From Rouxiella aceris (GTDB lineage: Bacteria > Pseudomonadota > Gammaproteobacteria > Enterobacterales > Enterobacteriaceae), in NCBI RefSeq assembly GCF_012933545.1, contig NZ_JAADJU010000009.1:181426-245425 (forward strand): a stretch of DNA of 64,000 nt, in the 5' to 3' direction. Below the pieces are notes generated by a model, which was not told the DNA's origin, ran no database searches, and worked only from the letters and a program-made list of their open reading frames with translations. This document shows positions 17,515-26,580 of the stretch, piece after piece; position 1 is the stretch's first letter; each line of letters begins with the position of its first letter. Made by a program: the position numbers and the translations under genes.

Positions 17515-18944
17515 GCATCATCCTCCAAAACCCAGGTATCCTTGGTGCCGCCGCCCTGGGACGAGTTGACCACCAGTGAGCCTTCGGCCAGCGCGACGCG
17601 GGTCAGGCCGCCGGGCACCAGCCGTATCTCTGCGCCAGTGAGGGCAAAGGGCCGCAGATCGATATGCCGGGGGGCCAGCCCCTGGTCGACAAAGGTAGGG
17701 CAGGTGGAAAGTGCCAGCGTCTCCTGGGCAATATAGTTATGCGGGCGTGCTTTAAGCAGTTCGCGGAATCTGGCAATCTCTTCGCGGCTGGCGGTAGGGC
17801 CAATCAGCATGCCGTACCCGCCGGCACCGTGGACCTCTTTCACCACCATCTTTTCCAGGTTGGCCAGTACAAAGGAGAGATCTTTTTCATCGCGGCATTG
17901 CCAGGTGGGCACGTTATTGAGGATCGGCTCTTCGGAGAGATAGAAACGGATCATCTCCGGCACATAAGGGTAGATGGACTTGTCATCGGCGACGCCGGTG
18001 CCAATGGCGTTGGCCAATACCACGCCACCGGCGCGATAGACTGACAATAGTCCGGGAACGCCGAGCATCGAGTCGGCGCGGAAGGCCAGCGGATCGAGAA
18101 AAGCATCATCAAGGCGGCGGTAGATGACATCGACTTTGCATGGGCCGGAGGTGGTGCGCATAAATACCGCCCCCTCTTTGACAAACAGATCGACGCTCTC
18201 AACCAGCTCGACCCCCATTTGCTGGGCTAAAAAACTGTGCTCAAAATAGGCGCTGTTATAGCGGCCAGGCGTCAGCACCACCACCGTAGGATCGTTGACC
18301 GGCGTACTTTCGCGCAGCGTTTGCAGCAGATGGGAAGGGTAACGGGAGACCGGGGCGATACGTTGCTGGGCAAATAATTCCGGATAGAGCCGCATCATCA
18401 TTTTGCGGTTTTCCAGCATATAAGAGACGCCGGACGGCGTACGCAGATTGTCTTCAAGCACGTAATATTCGCCGTCACCGCCGCGCACCATATCGGTACC
18501 GGCAATATGAGCGTAGGTATCACGATGCAAATTTACTCCCTGCATGCAGGGCTGGTATTGCTCATTGGCCAGCACCTGTTCTGCCGGCACAATCCCCGCT
18601 TTCAGGATCCTCTGGTCATGGTAGATATCATGCAGGAAGCAGTTAAGCGCCTGCACCCGCTGACGAATACCACGATCGAGCATTTGCCACTCAGCCGCCG
18701 GAATAATACGCGGCACGCTGTCAAAGGGGATCAGGCGTTCTGCGCCGTCGTCATCCCCATAAACATTAAAGGTGATCCCCACCCGGTGAAACAGCAGCGC
18801 GGCTTCTTCTTTTTTGCGCTGCACGGCCTGTTGATCGGCCTGCTGTAACCATTGCCAGTAGGCTTGATAATGGCTGCGGTGTTTCCCTTCAGCCATTAAC
18901 ATCTCATCAAAAAAGGGTGAATCGGAAAGGTCAATATTGATCAT
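17508..18944 (-). CDS. Circularly permuted ATP-grasp type 2 protein
   Basis: The 478-residue protein is of the circularly permuted ATP-grasp 2 family (DUF404/DUF407). Conserved segments include GVNLHRDTYAHIAGTDMVR, LEDNLRTPSGVSYMLENR, VYRAGGVVLANAIGTG and VVKEVHGAGGYGMLIGP. ATP-grasp enzymes activate a carboxylate with ATP and join it to an amine, so this is the likely ligase of the operon. Three start codons are stacked (GTG-ATG-ATG, 18950-18942); the third best fits GAGG spacing and was used. It is the first gene of the Anbu operon and lies downstream of a sigma-54 type promoter. Confidence 0.9.
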   Translation of the reverse strand: MINIDLSDSPFFDEMLMAEGKHRSHYQAYWQWLQQADQQAVQRKKEEAALLFHRVGITFNVYGDDDGAERLIPFDSVPRIIPAAEWQMLDRGIRQRVQALNCFLHDIYHDQRILKAGIVPAEQVLANEQYQPCMQGVNLHRDTYAHIAGTDMVRGGDGEYYVLEDNLRTPSGVSYMLENRKMMMRLYPELFAQQRIAPVSRYPSHLLQTLRESTPVNDPTVVVLTPGRYNSAYFEHSFLAQQMGVELVESVDLFVKEGAVFMRTTSGPCKVDVIYRRLDDAFLDPLAFRADSMLGVPGLLSVYRAGGVVLANAIGTGVADDKSIYPYVPEMIRFYLSEEPILNNVPTWQCRDEKDLSFVLANLEKMVVKEVHGAGGYGMLIGPTASREEIARFRELLKARPHNYIAQETLALSTCPTFVDQGLAPRHIDLRPFALTGAEIRLVPGGLTRVALAEGSLVVNSSQGGGTKDTWVLEDDAC

Positions 18945-19013
18945 CATCACCTCACTGACATTACAGGCTAGGGTTCATTTTTTTGCTAAAAATTTTAGTT
19001 ACGCCAATAGCTC

Positions 19014-19030
19014 ACGCATAAAGTGTGCCA
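19014..19030 (-). promoter_or_regulatory. Sigma-54 promoter for the Anbu operon
   Basis: On the minus strand TGGCACACTTTATGCGT has the sigma-54 layout: TGGCAC at -24, then GC exactly 10 bases after the GG at -12. It lies about 70 bases before the ATP-grasp start. No competing sigma-70 promoter is obvious by eye. Confidence 0.65.
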
Positions 19031-19071
19031 GCGTGCAAAAGCTGAGGAAAAACGCGAAAACATCACAATAT

Positions 19072-19088
19072 TGCGCCGTTTTAGTGCG
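19072..19088. promoter_or_regulatory. NtrC-like site 1 upstream of the Anbu operon
   Basis: TGCGCCGTTTTAGTGCG fits the 17-base NtrC pattern TGCRCC-N5-RGTGCR at every defined position. Its centre is near -77 relative to the start site predicted from the sigma-54 promoter, a usual enhancer distance. Confidence 0.6.
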
Positions 19089-19143
19089 TGATATGACTCA
19101 GGTCGCGGGAAAATGGGCAAAAGAAGTGCGTCATTAGCGGCGG

Positions 19144-19160
19144 TGTCCCAGCATTGTGCG
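19144..19160. promoter_or_regulatory. NtrC-like site 2 upstream of the Anbu operon
   Basis: TGTCCCAGCATTGTGCG matches the NtrC pattern at 9 of 12 defined positions. It is centred 72 bases (about seven helical turns) further upstream than site 1. It is weaker and offered as a second enhancer site. No gene is seen in 18951-19246. Confidence 0.4.
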
Positions 19161-19246
19161 TAGACAACCAGCGACAGGGCATAGCTTGAGTATGGTCGCT
19201 GATTAAGTAATCACAAGTGAGCCAGGCGGCGGCAGGCGGAGGGGCA

Positions 19247-19275
19247 ATAAAAAACGGCCAGCAGTCGCTGACCGT
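19247..19275 (-). terminator. Terminator after ridA
   Basis: On the minus strand ACGGTCAGC-GACT-GCTGGCCGT (one T-G pair) is followed by TTTTTTAT, 19 bases after the ridA stop. It insulates ridA from the Anbu operon promoter. Confidence 0.85.
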
Positions 19276-19294
19276 CGGGTAAACCACAGAAAAA

Positions 19295-19681
19295 TTAGCG
19301 GCGTACGGCGATAGCTTCGATTTCGATTTTGACATCTTTGGGTAAACGCGCCACTTCAACACATGAACGTGCGGGGAAGGGGGCGTTATGCTCGCGAAAG
19401 AAAGCTTCGTAGGTGGCATTTACGGTGGCGAAGTCATTCAGATCTTTGACAAATACTGTGGTTTTAACGATATCCGATACCTTGAGACCAGCAGCTTCTA
19501 CAATCGCTTGTACATTTTCAAGTGATTGACGCGCCTGTGCGGCGATATCGTTTGCGACGTTACCGGTTTTAGGATCGACCGGGATCTGACCTGAAGTGAT
19601 GATCATACTGCCGAGATCGACACCCTGAACATAAGGGCCAATAGCCGCCGGTGCCAGTTCTGTACTGATTGCTCGAGACAT
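19295..19681 (-). CDS. ridA: RidA, enamine/imine deaminase
   Basis: The 128-residue protein is nearly the same as E. coli RidA (YjgF). The cytosolic homotrimer hydrolyses reactive 2-aminoacrylate and related enamines released by pyridoxal-phosphate enzymes. The signature is present (ARSCVEVARLPKDVKIEIEA, including the substrate-binding Arg and the following Cys). An AGGAG site precedes the ATG. In E. coli ridA directly follows pyrI; here nearly 8 kb of FG-GAP and fimbrial genes lies between them. Confidence 0.97.
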   Translation of the reverse strand: MSRAISTELAPAAIGPYVQGVDLGSMIITSGQIPVDPKTGNVANDIAAQARQSLENVQAIVEAAGLKVSDIVKTTVFVKDLNDFATVNATYEAFFREHNAPFPARSCVEVARLPKDVKIEIEAIAVRR

Positions 19682-19780
19682 AATTTCTCCTGGGTTGATG
19701 AGGGGGGATCAGGTCACCTAGTATAGGGAGCGAGTCAGCGGAAAGCACCCCTAAACCTCGCTGGATTATTGGGCTTTCAA

Positions 19781-19821
19781 AAATAAAAAACGTCCCTTGA
19801 TAATATCTAAACCAAGGGACG
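19781..19821 (-). terminator. Terminator after the FG-GAP gene
   Basis: On the minus strand CGTCCCTTG-N13-CAAGGGACG is a perfect 9-bp stem followed by TTTTTTATTTTT. It lies between the FG-GAP gene and ridA. Confidence 0.85.
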
Positions 19822-19879
19822 GAAGTTGGCTGATCAGATCGGTTAATGAATCAAAACGAAATGGCCCATAAGTCCGGGC

Positions 19880-21694
19880 TTAATTCGCGTTCTGAGTATT
19901 GGCCAAATCGACCTTGCCAGTGCTGTTGGCATAGTCCGGGGAGGAAATGGCCAGTGAATTCGGTTTGTCATTACCAAAATCCGCGCCAAAGAAGGTGCCC
20001 GAGACCACTGACTGACCAAACATATTATTGGCACCGTCGCCCCAAATAACGTTAACATCCTCACTTGCGGTAATCAGATCTTCAATGGCTACCATGCCAT
20101 CATCATCCGCATATTTGTCCATTGGCACTGTTGGATGGATAATATACACAGCGCCAACTTTGCTGCCATTACGCTTGGCATTAGGATCGCTGATCACCAG
20201 CGCTTTACAGGTCACATCGCCGACTTGCATATCCTGCGTAGTCACCGCGGTGCCAAAGCCCATACCGTCTGCGGCATCACGGGAAGTGCGGATTGCATAA
20301 CCATCTTTTCTACTAAACTGCTTGGTATAGTTGCTGACCTCATGATAGGCATCTAAGGCCAGTGTGCCATTTTTACCGACAGTATCCGTTCCCGCTTTTT
20401 TACCTTTGATCACCCAGACAATGCCGGAACGTTTGCTATTGCTACCTTTATAGTAAGGTGCACTAATGGCAAAGGAATCCGGTGCTGTGGCATCGGGGGT
20501 CGTGGTAGCAAAACAGTTGCCGAGGCCAGTGACAGTCTGGTTGGTCATATAGCCTTCCCCGGTAGATGCCTGGCCCAGATATGAGTTTTGCATGCCATGC
20601 AGGCGGATTGCCTCGGTTTTGCTTAGTGCATTTAATTTCAGGTGATCGGTGGTAAAGTTATTATTGCCGAAGACCAGGTAAGCGGTACCGCCTATATAGC
20701 CCTTGGCCGCCGAATTATATGCGTAAGGATCGACGATAACGTAATCGTCCTGGCCGTTGCCGTTAATATCCCCGACACGGATCACCTGCGCACCCAGATT
20801 GACGTTTGCCGGTTTTAGCGGATCGGTGACATAGGCACTGTCGTAAGCATAGCTACCGTAACTGCTGGAGATAAATGCCGTTGCTGTAGTTTTATCTTTA
20901 GGGACCAGCTTAAAGGTATCGTTACTTTTGCTGCCTTCCCACTGCATGGCAATATTTTTCCAACTACCGACTGTACTGCCTTTTCTGCCGTAGATCACGG
21001 TGACGCCTCCGCGATTATTAATGGAACTGATATCACCGATTGCCAGGTCGACAAGGTTTTTATTGGCATTATTTTTAGTGGCAGCGGAATAACGAATACC
21101 ACTTGCGGAACTGCCAAACCAGCCTGGGCCACTGACTTTGAAACCACGCTGGTTATCACCATTATCAATATCGGCTAAATTGATTTGATTGGCGGCACGG
21201 TTGCCAATCTTATTATGCGGCCCCCCCCAAATAACATAGACCGTACTTTCTGATTTTTTCGAATAATACGGGAAAGTAAGAACTAACTCATCATAACCAT
21301 CGCCATTAAGATCACCGACCTTCTGTACGGTTAAAGCAAATTTATTATTGCCATTGACGATGCTATCCGGGATGATGATCTTTAACGCATCCCCTTGATT
21401 ATATTTATCAATATTTTCCACTTGCGGCAATTCATCGGCTTGAGTACCAAAAATAACATAGGTGGCATAAGCACCACTCTTATAAGGGACGGTGATAGCC
21501 AGATCATCACGATCCAAACTGGAAAAATGACCGACATTGGCCATCGACCAGCCTGTCCGCGTTTGTGCTGCAGAACCTATTATTGTTGAATCATTTTTAT
21601 AGGATGCCATGCCAGTCGCGTTGGCCAAATTAATGTGAGCCCCCCCCGCAAGGCATAGGGATACCAAAATCGCCATTTTTTTTAAGTGGTACAT
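19880..21694 (-). CDS. Secreted FG-GAP repeat (integrin-like beta-propeller) protein
   Basis: The 604-residue protein has an N-terminal signal peptide (MYHLKKMAILVSLCLAGGAH onward). Repeated FG-GAP blades contain calcium-binding loops such as VGDLNGDGYDELVLTFPYY, VGDINGNGQDDYVIVDPYAY and a C-terminal ISSPDY. Such propellers are found in extracellular or surface proteins; no catalytic site is seen and the exact role is unknown. The start at 21694 was preferred to 21700 because AAGGA lies six bases before it. Two G8 tracts on the coding strand are unusual: one (21640-21647) is inside the signal peptide and one (21221-21228) in the first half. It lies 290 bases after the fimbrial adhesin gene. 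Confidence 0.75.
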   Translation of the reverse strand: MYHLKKMAILVSLCLAGGAHINLANATGMASYKNDSTIIGSAAQTRTGWSMANVGHFSSLDRDDLAITVPYKSGAYATYVIFGTQADELPQVENIDKYNQGDALKIIIPDSIVNGNNKFALTVQKVGDLNGDGYDELVLTFPYYSKKSESTVYVIWGGPHNKIGNRAANQINLADIDNGDNQRGFKVSGPGWFGSSASGIRYSAATKNNANKNLVDLAIGDISSINNRGGVTVIYGRKGSTVGSWKNIAMQWEGSKSNDTFKLVPKDKTTATAFISSSYGSYAYDSAYVTDPLKPANVNLGAQVIRVGDINGNGQDDYVIVDPYAYNSAAKGYIGGTAYLVFGNNNFTTDHLKLNALSKTEAIRLHGMQNSYLGQASTGEGYMTNQTVTGLGNCFATTTPDATAPDSFAISAPYYKGSNSKRSGIVWVIKGKKAGTDTVGKNGTLALDAYHEVSNYTKQFSRKDGYAIRTSRDAADGMGFGTAVTTQDMQVGDVTCKALVISDPNAKRNGSKVGAVYIIHPTVPMDKYADDDGMVAIEDLITASEDVNVIWGDGANNMFGQSVVSGTFFGADFGNDKPNSLAISSPDYANSTGKVDLANTQNAN

Positions 21695-21959
21695 ATACAT
21701 TCCTTGTTTTATTTAATTTGATAATATGAGCTTGGTCAATATTATAATATCAACTTAAGTATCACTAATCGCGCATATTAAAACACTGTGTTACTGATAA
21801 AATCCACTGCAATTTTGTTATGTTATAAATATTAAAAATAAAATTAATTTATTTTTAAAGCAAAGAGAAATAGGGCAGTATTGAAAATAAATCATCCCAT
21901 CCTGTGTGAGTTGATAAATTTATAGATCTGCGATTATGCGGTTAGCAGCATGGGGGATA

Positions 21960-21979
21960 GGCCCCTATAGAAAGGGGCC
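21960..21979 (-). terminator. Hairpin after the fimbrial operon
   Basis: GGCCCCT-ATAGAA-AGGGGCC is a perfect 7-bp stem 12 bases past the adhesin stop. There is no T run, so it is a weak or Rho-assisted end. The 21701-21959 stretch is AT-rich and presumably holds the FG-GAP promoter. Confidence 0.5.
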
Positions 21980-21991
21980 AGGATATTATAG

Positions 21992-23080
21992 TCAGTTTTG
22001 CGTTACAGTAATAGTAGCATTGGCTTCAAACTCACCCGGTGTAACTTGTTCTTTGGTTTTCACCGGATAAGAGGTCAGCGACAGACTTCCATTCCCCTGA
22101 TGTAAGGGCAATGGAACTTTGGTCTGGCCAAATTTTATTGCTTGTGTACCATTCATTAGCTTGATAGCGATATCATTTTTATCGCCGGGGATTAGCAGGC
22201 TGGCATCTGAACTTTCGTGGTTGCCATCAAAACTCACGTTTGCCGTTATGTTACTTTTATCGTTACAGACTACGTTCAAGTCCACGGGTTTTGGGATGTA
22301 ATTTACCGGCTTAGTGCCCACGCTGGTAAAGTTATTTGATGTGATTGTTCCTAGATCAACTTGTATTACGGTACCGGCATTAACCTTACAAGATAAAGGG
22401 ATCTTGACATCGCCTTGTAGTATCACTTCCGCTAATATTGGGCCCTTATCGATATGCTCCTTAATTTTAGAGCCTTTGATGACTGCGATAGTTGTGGGGG
22501 CAATATTCATTGTTCCAGTAAAAGGTTTAGCAATATATAAACTTACCTTACCCCACCCTCCGGTATCGAAAGGATAGCGCCCTTGCCCTGTATTGGGTCT
22601 GCATGAGGTATTTTCTGGATTACCGTTACTTTTCTCTTTAAAAGGAACATTAAAGAGCTTACCCTGTGAAACAGATCCATTCTGAATAACGAAAAGCTGA
22701 GTAGCTGCATAAAGATAGTCTTTGGCGTCTCCTTGAACACCATAATATTGCAGGCCCCCTACCTCCTTTTTAAACTCACCACTTGTCGTGGCAGTAAAAT
22801 AAGTGAAACTGGATGCTGCTGTCCCCTTTCTGTCACAATCACAGAATCCATCATAGCGAGACTGAGGGAAGACGCCTTGATCTTGTAATATGGTTCCAGC
22901 CAGATTGTTATCACTATTTATGTCACCGGCTTTAATGGTGACAATATGTTGTTTTACACCGTTGTAAGATTCACATACACCCAAACCGCCAACGACGGCA
23001 GCATAGGAATTTGCGATGCCAAAAAGGCAGAATAGGCCACAAAGTGACGAAATCGTACCGAATTTTCTTATTTCACTCAT
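21992..23080 (-). CDS. Fimbrial tip adhesin
   Basis: The 362-residue protein has a signal peptide (cleavage near IANSYA-AVVGG), an N-terminal lectin-like domain of about 200 residues with paired cysteines (GFCDCDRKG; NTSCRPNTG), and a C-terminal pilin domain (about 225-362; IPLSCKVNAGTVIQVDLGTI, ending ITVTQN). This two-domain build is that of FimH/MrpH-type tip adhesins. It is the last gene of the operon, 23 bases after the usher gene. The receptor cannot be predicted; the N-terminal domain is not one I recognise. Confidence 0.85.
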   Translation of the reverse strand: MSEIRKFGTISSLCGLFCLFGIANSYAAVVGGLGVCESYNGVKQHIVTIKAGDINSDNNLAGTILQDQGVFPQSRYDGFCDCDRKGTAASSFTYFTATTSGEFKKEVGGLQYYGVQGDAKDYLYAATQLFVIQNGSVSQGKLFNVPFKEKSNGNPENTSCRPNTGQGRYPFDTGGWGKVSLYIAKPFTGTMNIAPTTIAVIKGSKIKEHIDKGPILAEVILQGDVKIPLSCKVNAGTVIQVDLGTITSNNFTSVGTKPVNYIPKPVDLNVVCNDKSNITANVSFDGNHESSDASLLIPGDKNDIAIKLMNGTQAIKFGQTKVPLPLHQGNGSLSLTSYPVKTKEQVTPGEFEANATITVTQN

Positions 23081-23103
23081 TGAATATATCCCTTATTCTT
23101 TGA

Positions 23104-25692
23104 TCAAATGCATTGTTCGGTTAACGACAGAATCCCGCTGGCCGCTGATGTTTTCTCAGGTACCTGATAACTGGCCGAACATTGTTGATGAGCCTCTTTT
23201 CCCCATTGCACCCGCAGTTTGCCGCTTTCGACTAAACCGGTCAGAAAGACTTCACCACGATCGCCGACAATAGCCAGATTGTTGCGCTGCTTATTTTCGT
23301 CGACCACTGTTGCGCCAAAAGGCACCGGACCGTTGGGGCGCTGTAATGTCATTAGTACGCGCTGGCCTTTATCAACGTCAAAATGCGCACGTACCAGTGC
23401 ACCGCGAGTAGGTACAACGTTTTTGGTCGTGGTTAACAACTCAATATCGTCCGGCAGGCTGTCAGTTTGCAGACGAATAGTATTCTGACGGTAAGGCATA
23501 ACATAAGGCACTATGGTATAACCGCGGTAATCGGTCGCCACCCCCGACTGGCTGGCTACCGCAATCCCGGCGGCCTGGGGGGTTTCAACCAGAACGCTGG
23601 TTTCACCCAGGTTTTGGCTGAGCGTAATGCCATTTTCATGACCGACCAGCGCGCCTTCCAGCCCATAGTTAATGCTACGTTGGTTATGACCGTAATTATA
23701 GCCACCATTGATGGTGCCATAAGTACCGCGGTAGCTTGAATTTATGCCACCATAATTCTCTTTGTTAGCCGTTGAATAGCCTTGCTGCATTGACCAGGAC
23801 AATTTGTCATTTAACGCCAGTCCGCTTAATCCGGCATTGTGGATCATTCTGCCGTTGCTGGTACTCATATTGTAATTGCTATAAATACGAGATTGACGCC
23901 AGTCAAATGGAACACTGACATTAAGTGAAATCAGACGATCATTATTATAAACTTTTTCTTTTCTATTATTACTGTAGGTATTTCGGTCAAGTCGGTAAGC
24001 TAAACCATAACTGATCTTCTGCCAGCTGTTGTTATAGCTTACGCCCAATGATGTAGTTCGGCTTTTTGCTCCCCAATAATCCTGATTCATATAGTTGATA
24101 CTTATGCTGCCAGCTCCCTCCCACAAACCCTGACTGATTGTAAATTCCGTACGATTACGGCGGCGATCTGCCTGGTAATTTGAAAGGGAGTCCTTGCCAT
24201 CGTAGCTATCCAGAACTTCAGATAGGCTGTAATAGCCTGCGGTTGAATAGCGGTAGCCCGCAATAAGAATATTGGTTTTAGAATCTACCAGGTTTTTGTT
24301 GTAACGTACCCGCCAGGACTGGCCGTTGGTTTTCTCGCTATTTTGCAAACGTGACCAGGCTTGAGTAACGTCTACCGACAACGCCCCCATAAGACCCATA
24401 TTTTTGGCGATACCTAATGCCAGCGTTTGAACTTTACTTGCCGCCTGGAAACCACCAAAGGTCGTTAATCCCCAAGGCATACCGTAACCAAAAGTGGCCT
24501 CTGAAAACGGGGTTTTTGCAATATCATGGTTATTGTTACGGTACTGGCCGCTGGTTACGCTATATTTCAGATTTCCTTCACGCTGCAACTGCGCCACTCC
24601 CGCGTAAGGAATAATCATTACCTGTTCACTGCCATCTTCTTCTTTAATAGTGACCGTTAAATCACCGCTGGTGCTGGTGGGGTTCAGGTCATCAATAACA
24701 AATTCGCCAGGTGATACATATTTTTGTGCAATAGTGTAGCCGAGCTGGCTAACCGTAACCTGGGCATTGGTTCTGGCTATGGCGCGAATGGTTGGCGCAT
24801 AACCACTCTGGCTATCCGGTAGCATCGATTGATCGGTATTGAGCTGGGCACCGGTAAATGAAACGCTGTCGAATATTTCCCCCGAGGTAAAGCTTTGTCC
24901 CATCAACAACTGGCTTTTTATTGCCGCGATATCTCGTTGTGCGTATGTGTAGGCTGATTGCCACGACTGCTCTTTACCACCCATTGCACGGCTATAACTA
25001 CTGTAATTACGCAATCGCCAGGCACCTAAGTTCAGCCCTGGGCGCAGGTTAATATATTGTGAATCATTATTGCTATTTTCACCTTGCCCTGTCTGTATCC
25101 AGCGGTTACTACCGCTAACGGCATAGTTCAAAAGAAATGCAGGGATACCGGCATCCCACTTTTCCGGCGGTATATATCCACGGGCCTGGGAATCCAAAGC
25201 TACCAGAGGAATGCTGATGTCCAGGCGCAATTGATTAAAATTAAACATACTGCTGGCATGAGGGATCGCCGTGAGATTGGCACATTGCTCATTAAGTGCG
25301 CTCAGACTTGTTTGCTTGAGCGCCGGATAGTTATCAACTTTAACGCCCATACCCTTCAGACTGTCGATAGTGATGCAGGGTAGTAGGGTACCGTCATCAG
25401 TTGCTGTCGGTAATAAATAGAAATAGACGTCCTGAGTCGCTAAAAATGTGGTGTTTAAGTAAACATCAACACGATAGGTTCCTGGTGCCTGACCATTTTC
25501 TTTATTAAAAATAGATAAATCAATCTCATTTGATGATTGCGCTGTGGTTTCAATAAAAGCCGGGTTAAATATGCCTGACGAATAGGCAAGGGCAGAGTAA
25601 ATTCCGGCAGACAGAGCAATTGGACCGATTATTATTTTTGTCAATAGAGAAAATGGGAAGGTTTTTTTTCTCGTTCCATTATATTTTTTCAT
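23104..25692 (-). CDS. Fimbrial outer-membrane usher (FimD/PapC family)
   Basis: The 862-residue usher forms the outer-membrane pore that assembles pilins handed over by the chaperone. It shows an N-terminal domain after the signal (FNPAFIETTAQSSNEIDLSI), a 24-strand barrel with plug (YVSPGEFVIDDLNPTSTSGD, TSGQYRNNNHD), and C-terminal domains (ALVRAHFDVDKGQRVLMTLQ; FLTGLVESGKLRVQWG). The cysteine pair near the C-terminus is kept (HQQCSASY, LTEQCI). Its length is normal for the family. It lies between the chaperone and adhesin genes in a minimal four-gene operon. Confidence 0.95.
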   Translation of the reverse strand: MKKYNGTRKKTFPFSLLTKIIIGPIALSAGIYSALAYSSGIFNPAFIETTAQSSNEIDLSIFNKENGQAPGTYRVDVYLNTTFLATQDVYFYLLPTATDDGTLLPCITIDSLKGMGVKVDNYPALKQTSLSALNEQCANLTAIPHASSMFNFNQLRLDISIPLVALDSQARGYIPPEKWDAGIPAFLLNYAVSGSNRWIQTGQGENSNNDSQYINLRPGLNLGAWRLRNYSSYSRAMGGKEQSWQSAYTYAQRDIAAIKSQLLMGQSFTSGEIFDSVSFTGAQLNTDQSMLPDSQSGYAPTIRAIARTNAQVTVSQLGYTIAQKYVSPGEFVIDDLNPTSTSGDLTVTIKEEDGSEQVMIIPYAGVAQLQREGNLKYSVTSGQYRNNNHDIAKTPFSEATFGYGMPWGLTTFGGFQAASKVQTLALGIAKNMGLMGALSVDVTQAWSRLQNSEKTNGQSWRVRYNKNLVDSKTNILIAGYRYSTAGYYSLSEVLDSYDGKDSLSNYQADRRRNRTEFTISQGLWEGAGSISINYMNQDYWGAKSRTTSLGVSYNNSWQKISYGLAYRLDRNTYSNNRKEKVYNNDRLISLNVSVPFDWRQSRIYSNYNMSTSNGRMIHNAGLSGLALNDKLSWSMQQGYSTANKENYGGINSSYRGTYGTINGGYNYGHNQRSINYGLEGALVGHENGITLSQNLGETSVLVETPQAAGIAVASQSGVATDYRGYTIVPYVMPYRQNTIRLQTDSLPDDIELLTTTKNVVPTRGALVRAHFDVDKGQRVLMTLQRPNGPVPFGATVVDENKQRNNLAIVGDRGEVFLTGLVESGKLRVQWGKEAHQQCSASYQVPEKTSAASGILSLTEQCI

Positions 25693-25750
25693 TCACTATA
25701 TTCCTTTAATGTGAATGCAATAAAAGAAAACTTTATAAATATTTAAACTT

Positions 25751-26452
25751 TTATAAATTCACGTTATTGACGGTTTCCACACCACCATAATCATTGATTG
25801 CTTGCCAACTTAACACCATGCCTGTTATGTTGTTTTTTGCTGATACGGCAGGCAAGTTATAGCGATGAGATGAGTAGGGTGGCAAAGTGTTGATTGTTGT
25901 CATTTCTAATTCAATGCCATTTACTTTTACATAATTGAAGTTGATATAATAAGGCGAGTCATTTGTTGCTTTAACGATGTTGCCTTCCCGCTGCCATTTT
26001 AGCTTTTTACTGGCCTCGATAGACGAGCCCTCAAGTAGTGCTTTCGGTCGGTAAATTAATTTAATTTGATTTTTAATAGCAATAATCAGTTTGTTTTTAT
26101 TATCATTTTCCGTAGATGGGATCCCTTTGACATTTAACCAAAATAAGGATTCTCGATCCTGCGGTAACGTATTTTGTAACTTTATAATGCGCAAGATATT
26201 TTCTTGGTTGCCATTTAATTTAAACAACGGAGGGGTAATGATAAAGGGGGATTTATCATTAGTACCCTGCGTGGTTTCTATCCAACTTTGCACTAACATC
26301 GGGGAGTCATCGCTATTAGAAACCCGTATAGAAGACTCTTTGACATTATCTTTGTAAATGACTCGGGTTCCACCAAGTACGACTCCTGCCTGTGCAGGTA
26401 CGGCAAGAGTAAAAAATAAGCTGGCAACCAACAGTACAATAGTTTTTTTCAT
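25751..26452 (-). CDS. Periplasmic fimbrial chaperone (PapD/FimC family)
   Basis: The 233-residue protein has a signal peptide (MKKTIVLLVASLFFTLAVPA) and the two immunoglobulin-like domains of pilus chaperones. The family marks are visible: GTRVIYKDNVKESSIRVSN at the start, FWLNVKGIPSTENDNKNKL in the F-G region, and IKLIYRP, after which the second domain begins. It carries pilins across the periplasm by donor-strand complementation. A hairpin at 26471-26499 separates it from the major pilin gene, probably so that less chaperone than pilin is made. Confidence 0.94.
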   Translation of the reverse strand: MKKTIVLLVASLFFTLAVPAQAGVVLGGTRVIYKDNVKESSIRVSNSDDSPMLVQSWIETTQGTNDKSPFIITPPLFKLNGNQENILRIIKLQNTLPQDRESLFWLNVKGIPSTENDNKNKLIIAIKNQIKLIYRPKALLEGSSIEASKKLKWQREGNIVKATNDSPYYINFNYVKVNGIELEMTTINTLPPYSSHRYNLPAVSAKNNITGMVLSWQAINDYGGVETVNNVNL

Positions 26453-26470
26453 TGCATCCTCATGTTTAAT

Positions 26471-26499
26471 AAAACCCGTCTTTTAGCAAGGCGGGTTTT
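26471..26499 (-). terminator. Intercistronic attenuator between pilin and chaperone genes
   Basis: AAAACCCG-N13-CGGGTTTT forms an 8-bp stem just before the chaperone start, with TTTTATT following on the minus strand. It probably terminates most pilin transcripts while letting some reach the chaperone and usher genes. Confidence 0.65.
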
Positions 26500-26580
26500 T
26501 ATTTTCCCTAATGCATCATATGGGGGAGTACCGATAAGCGTCGGCTACCCTATGACCAGGGGGATTTCTGCTATCGCGAC

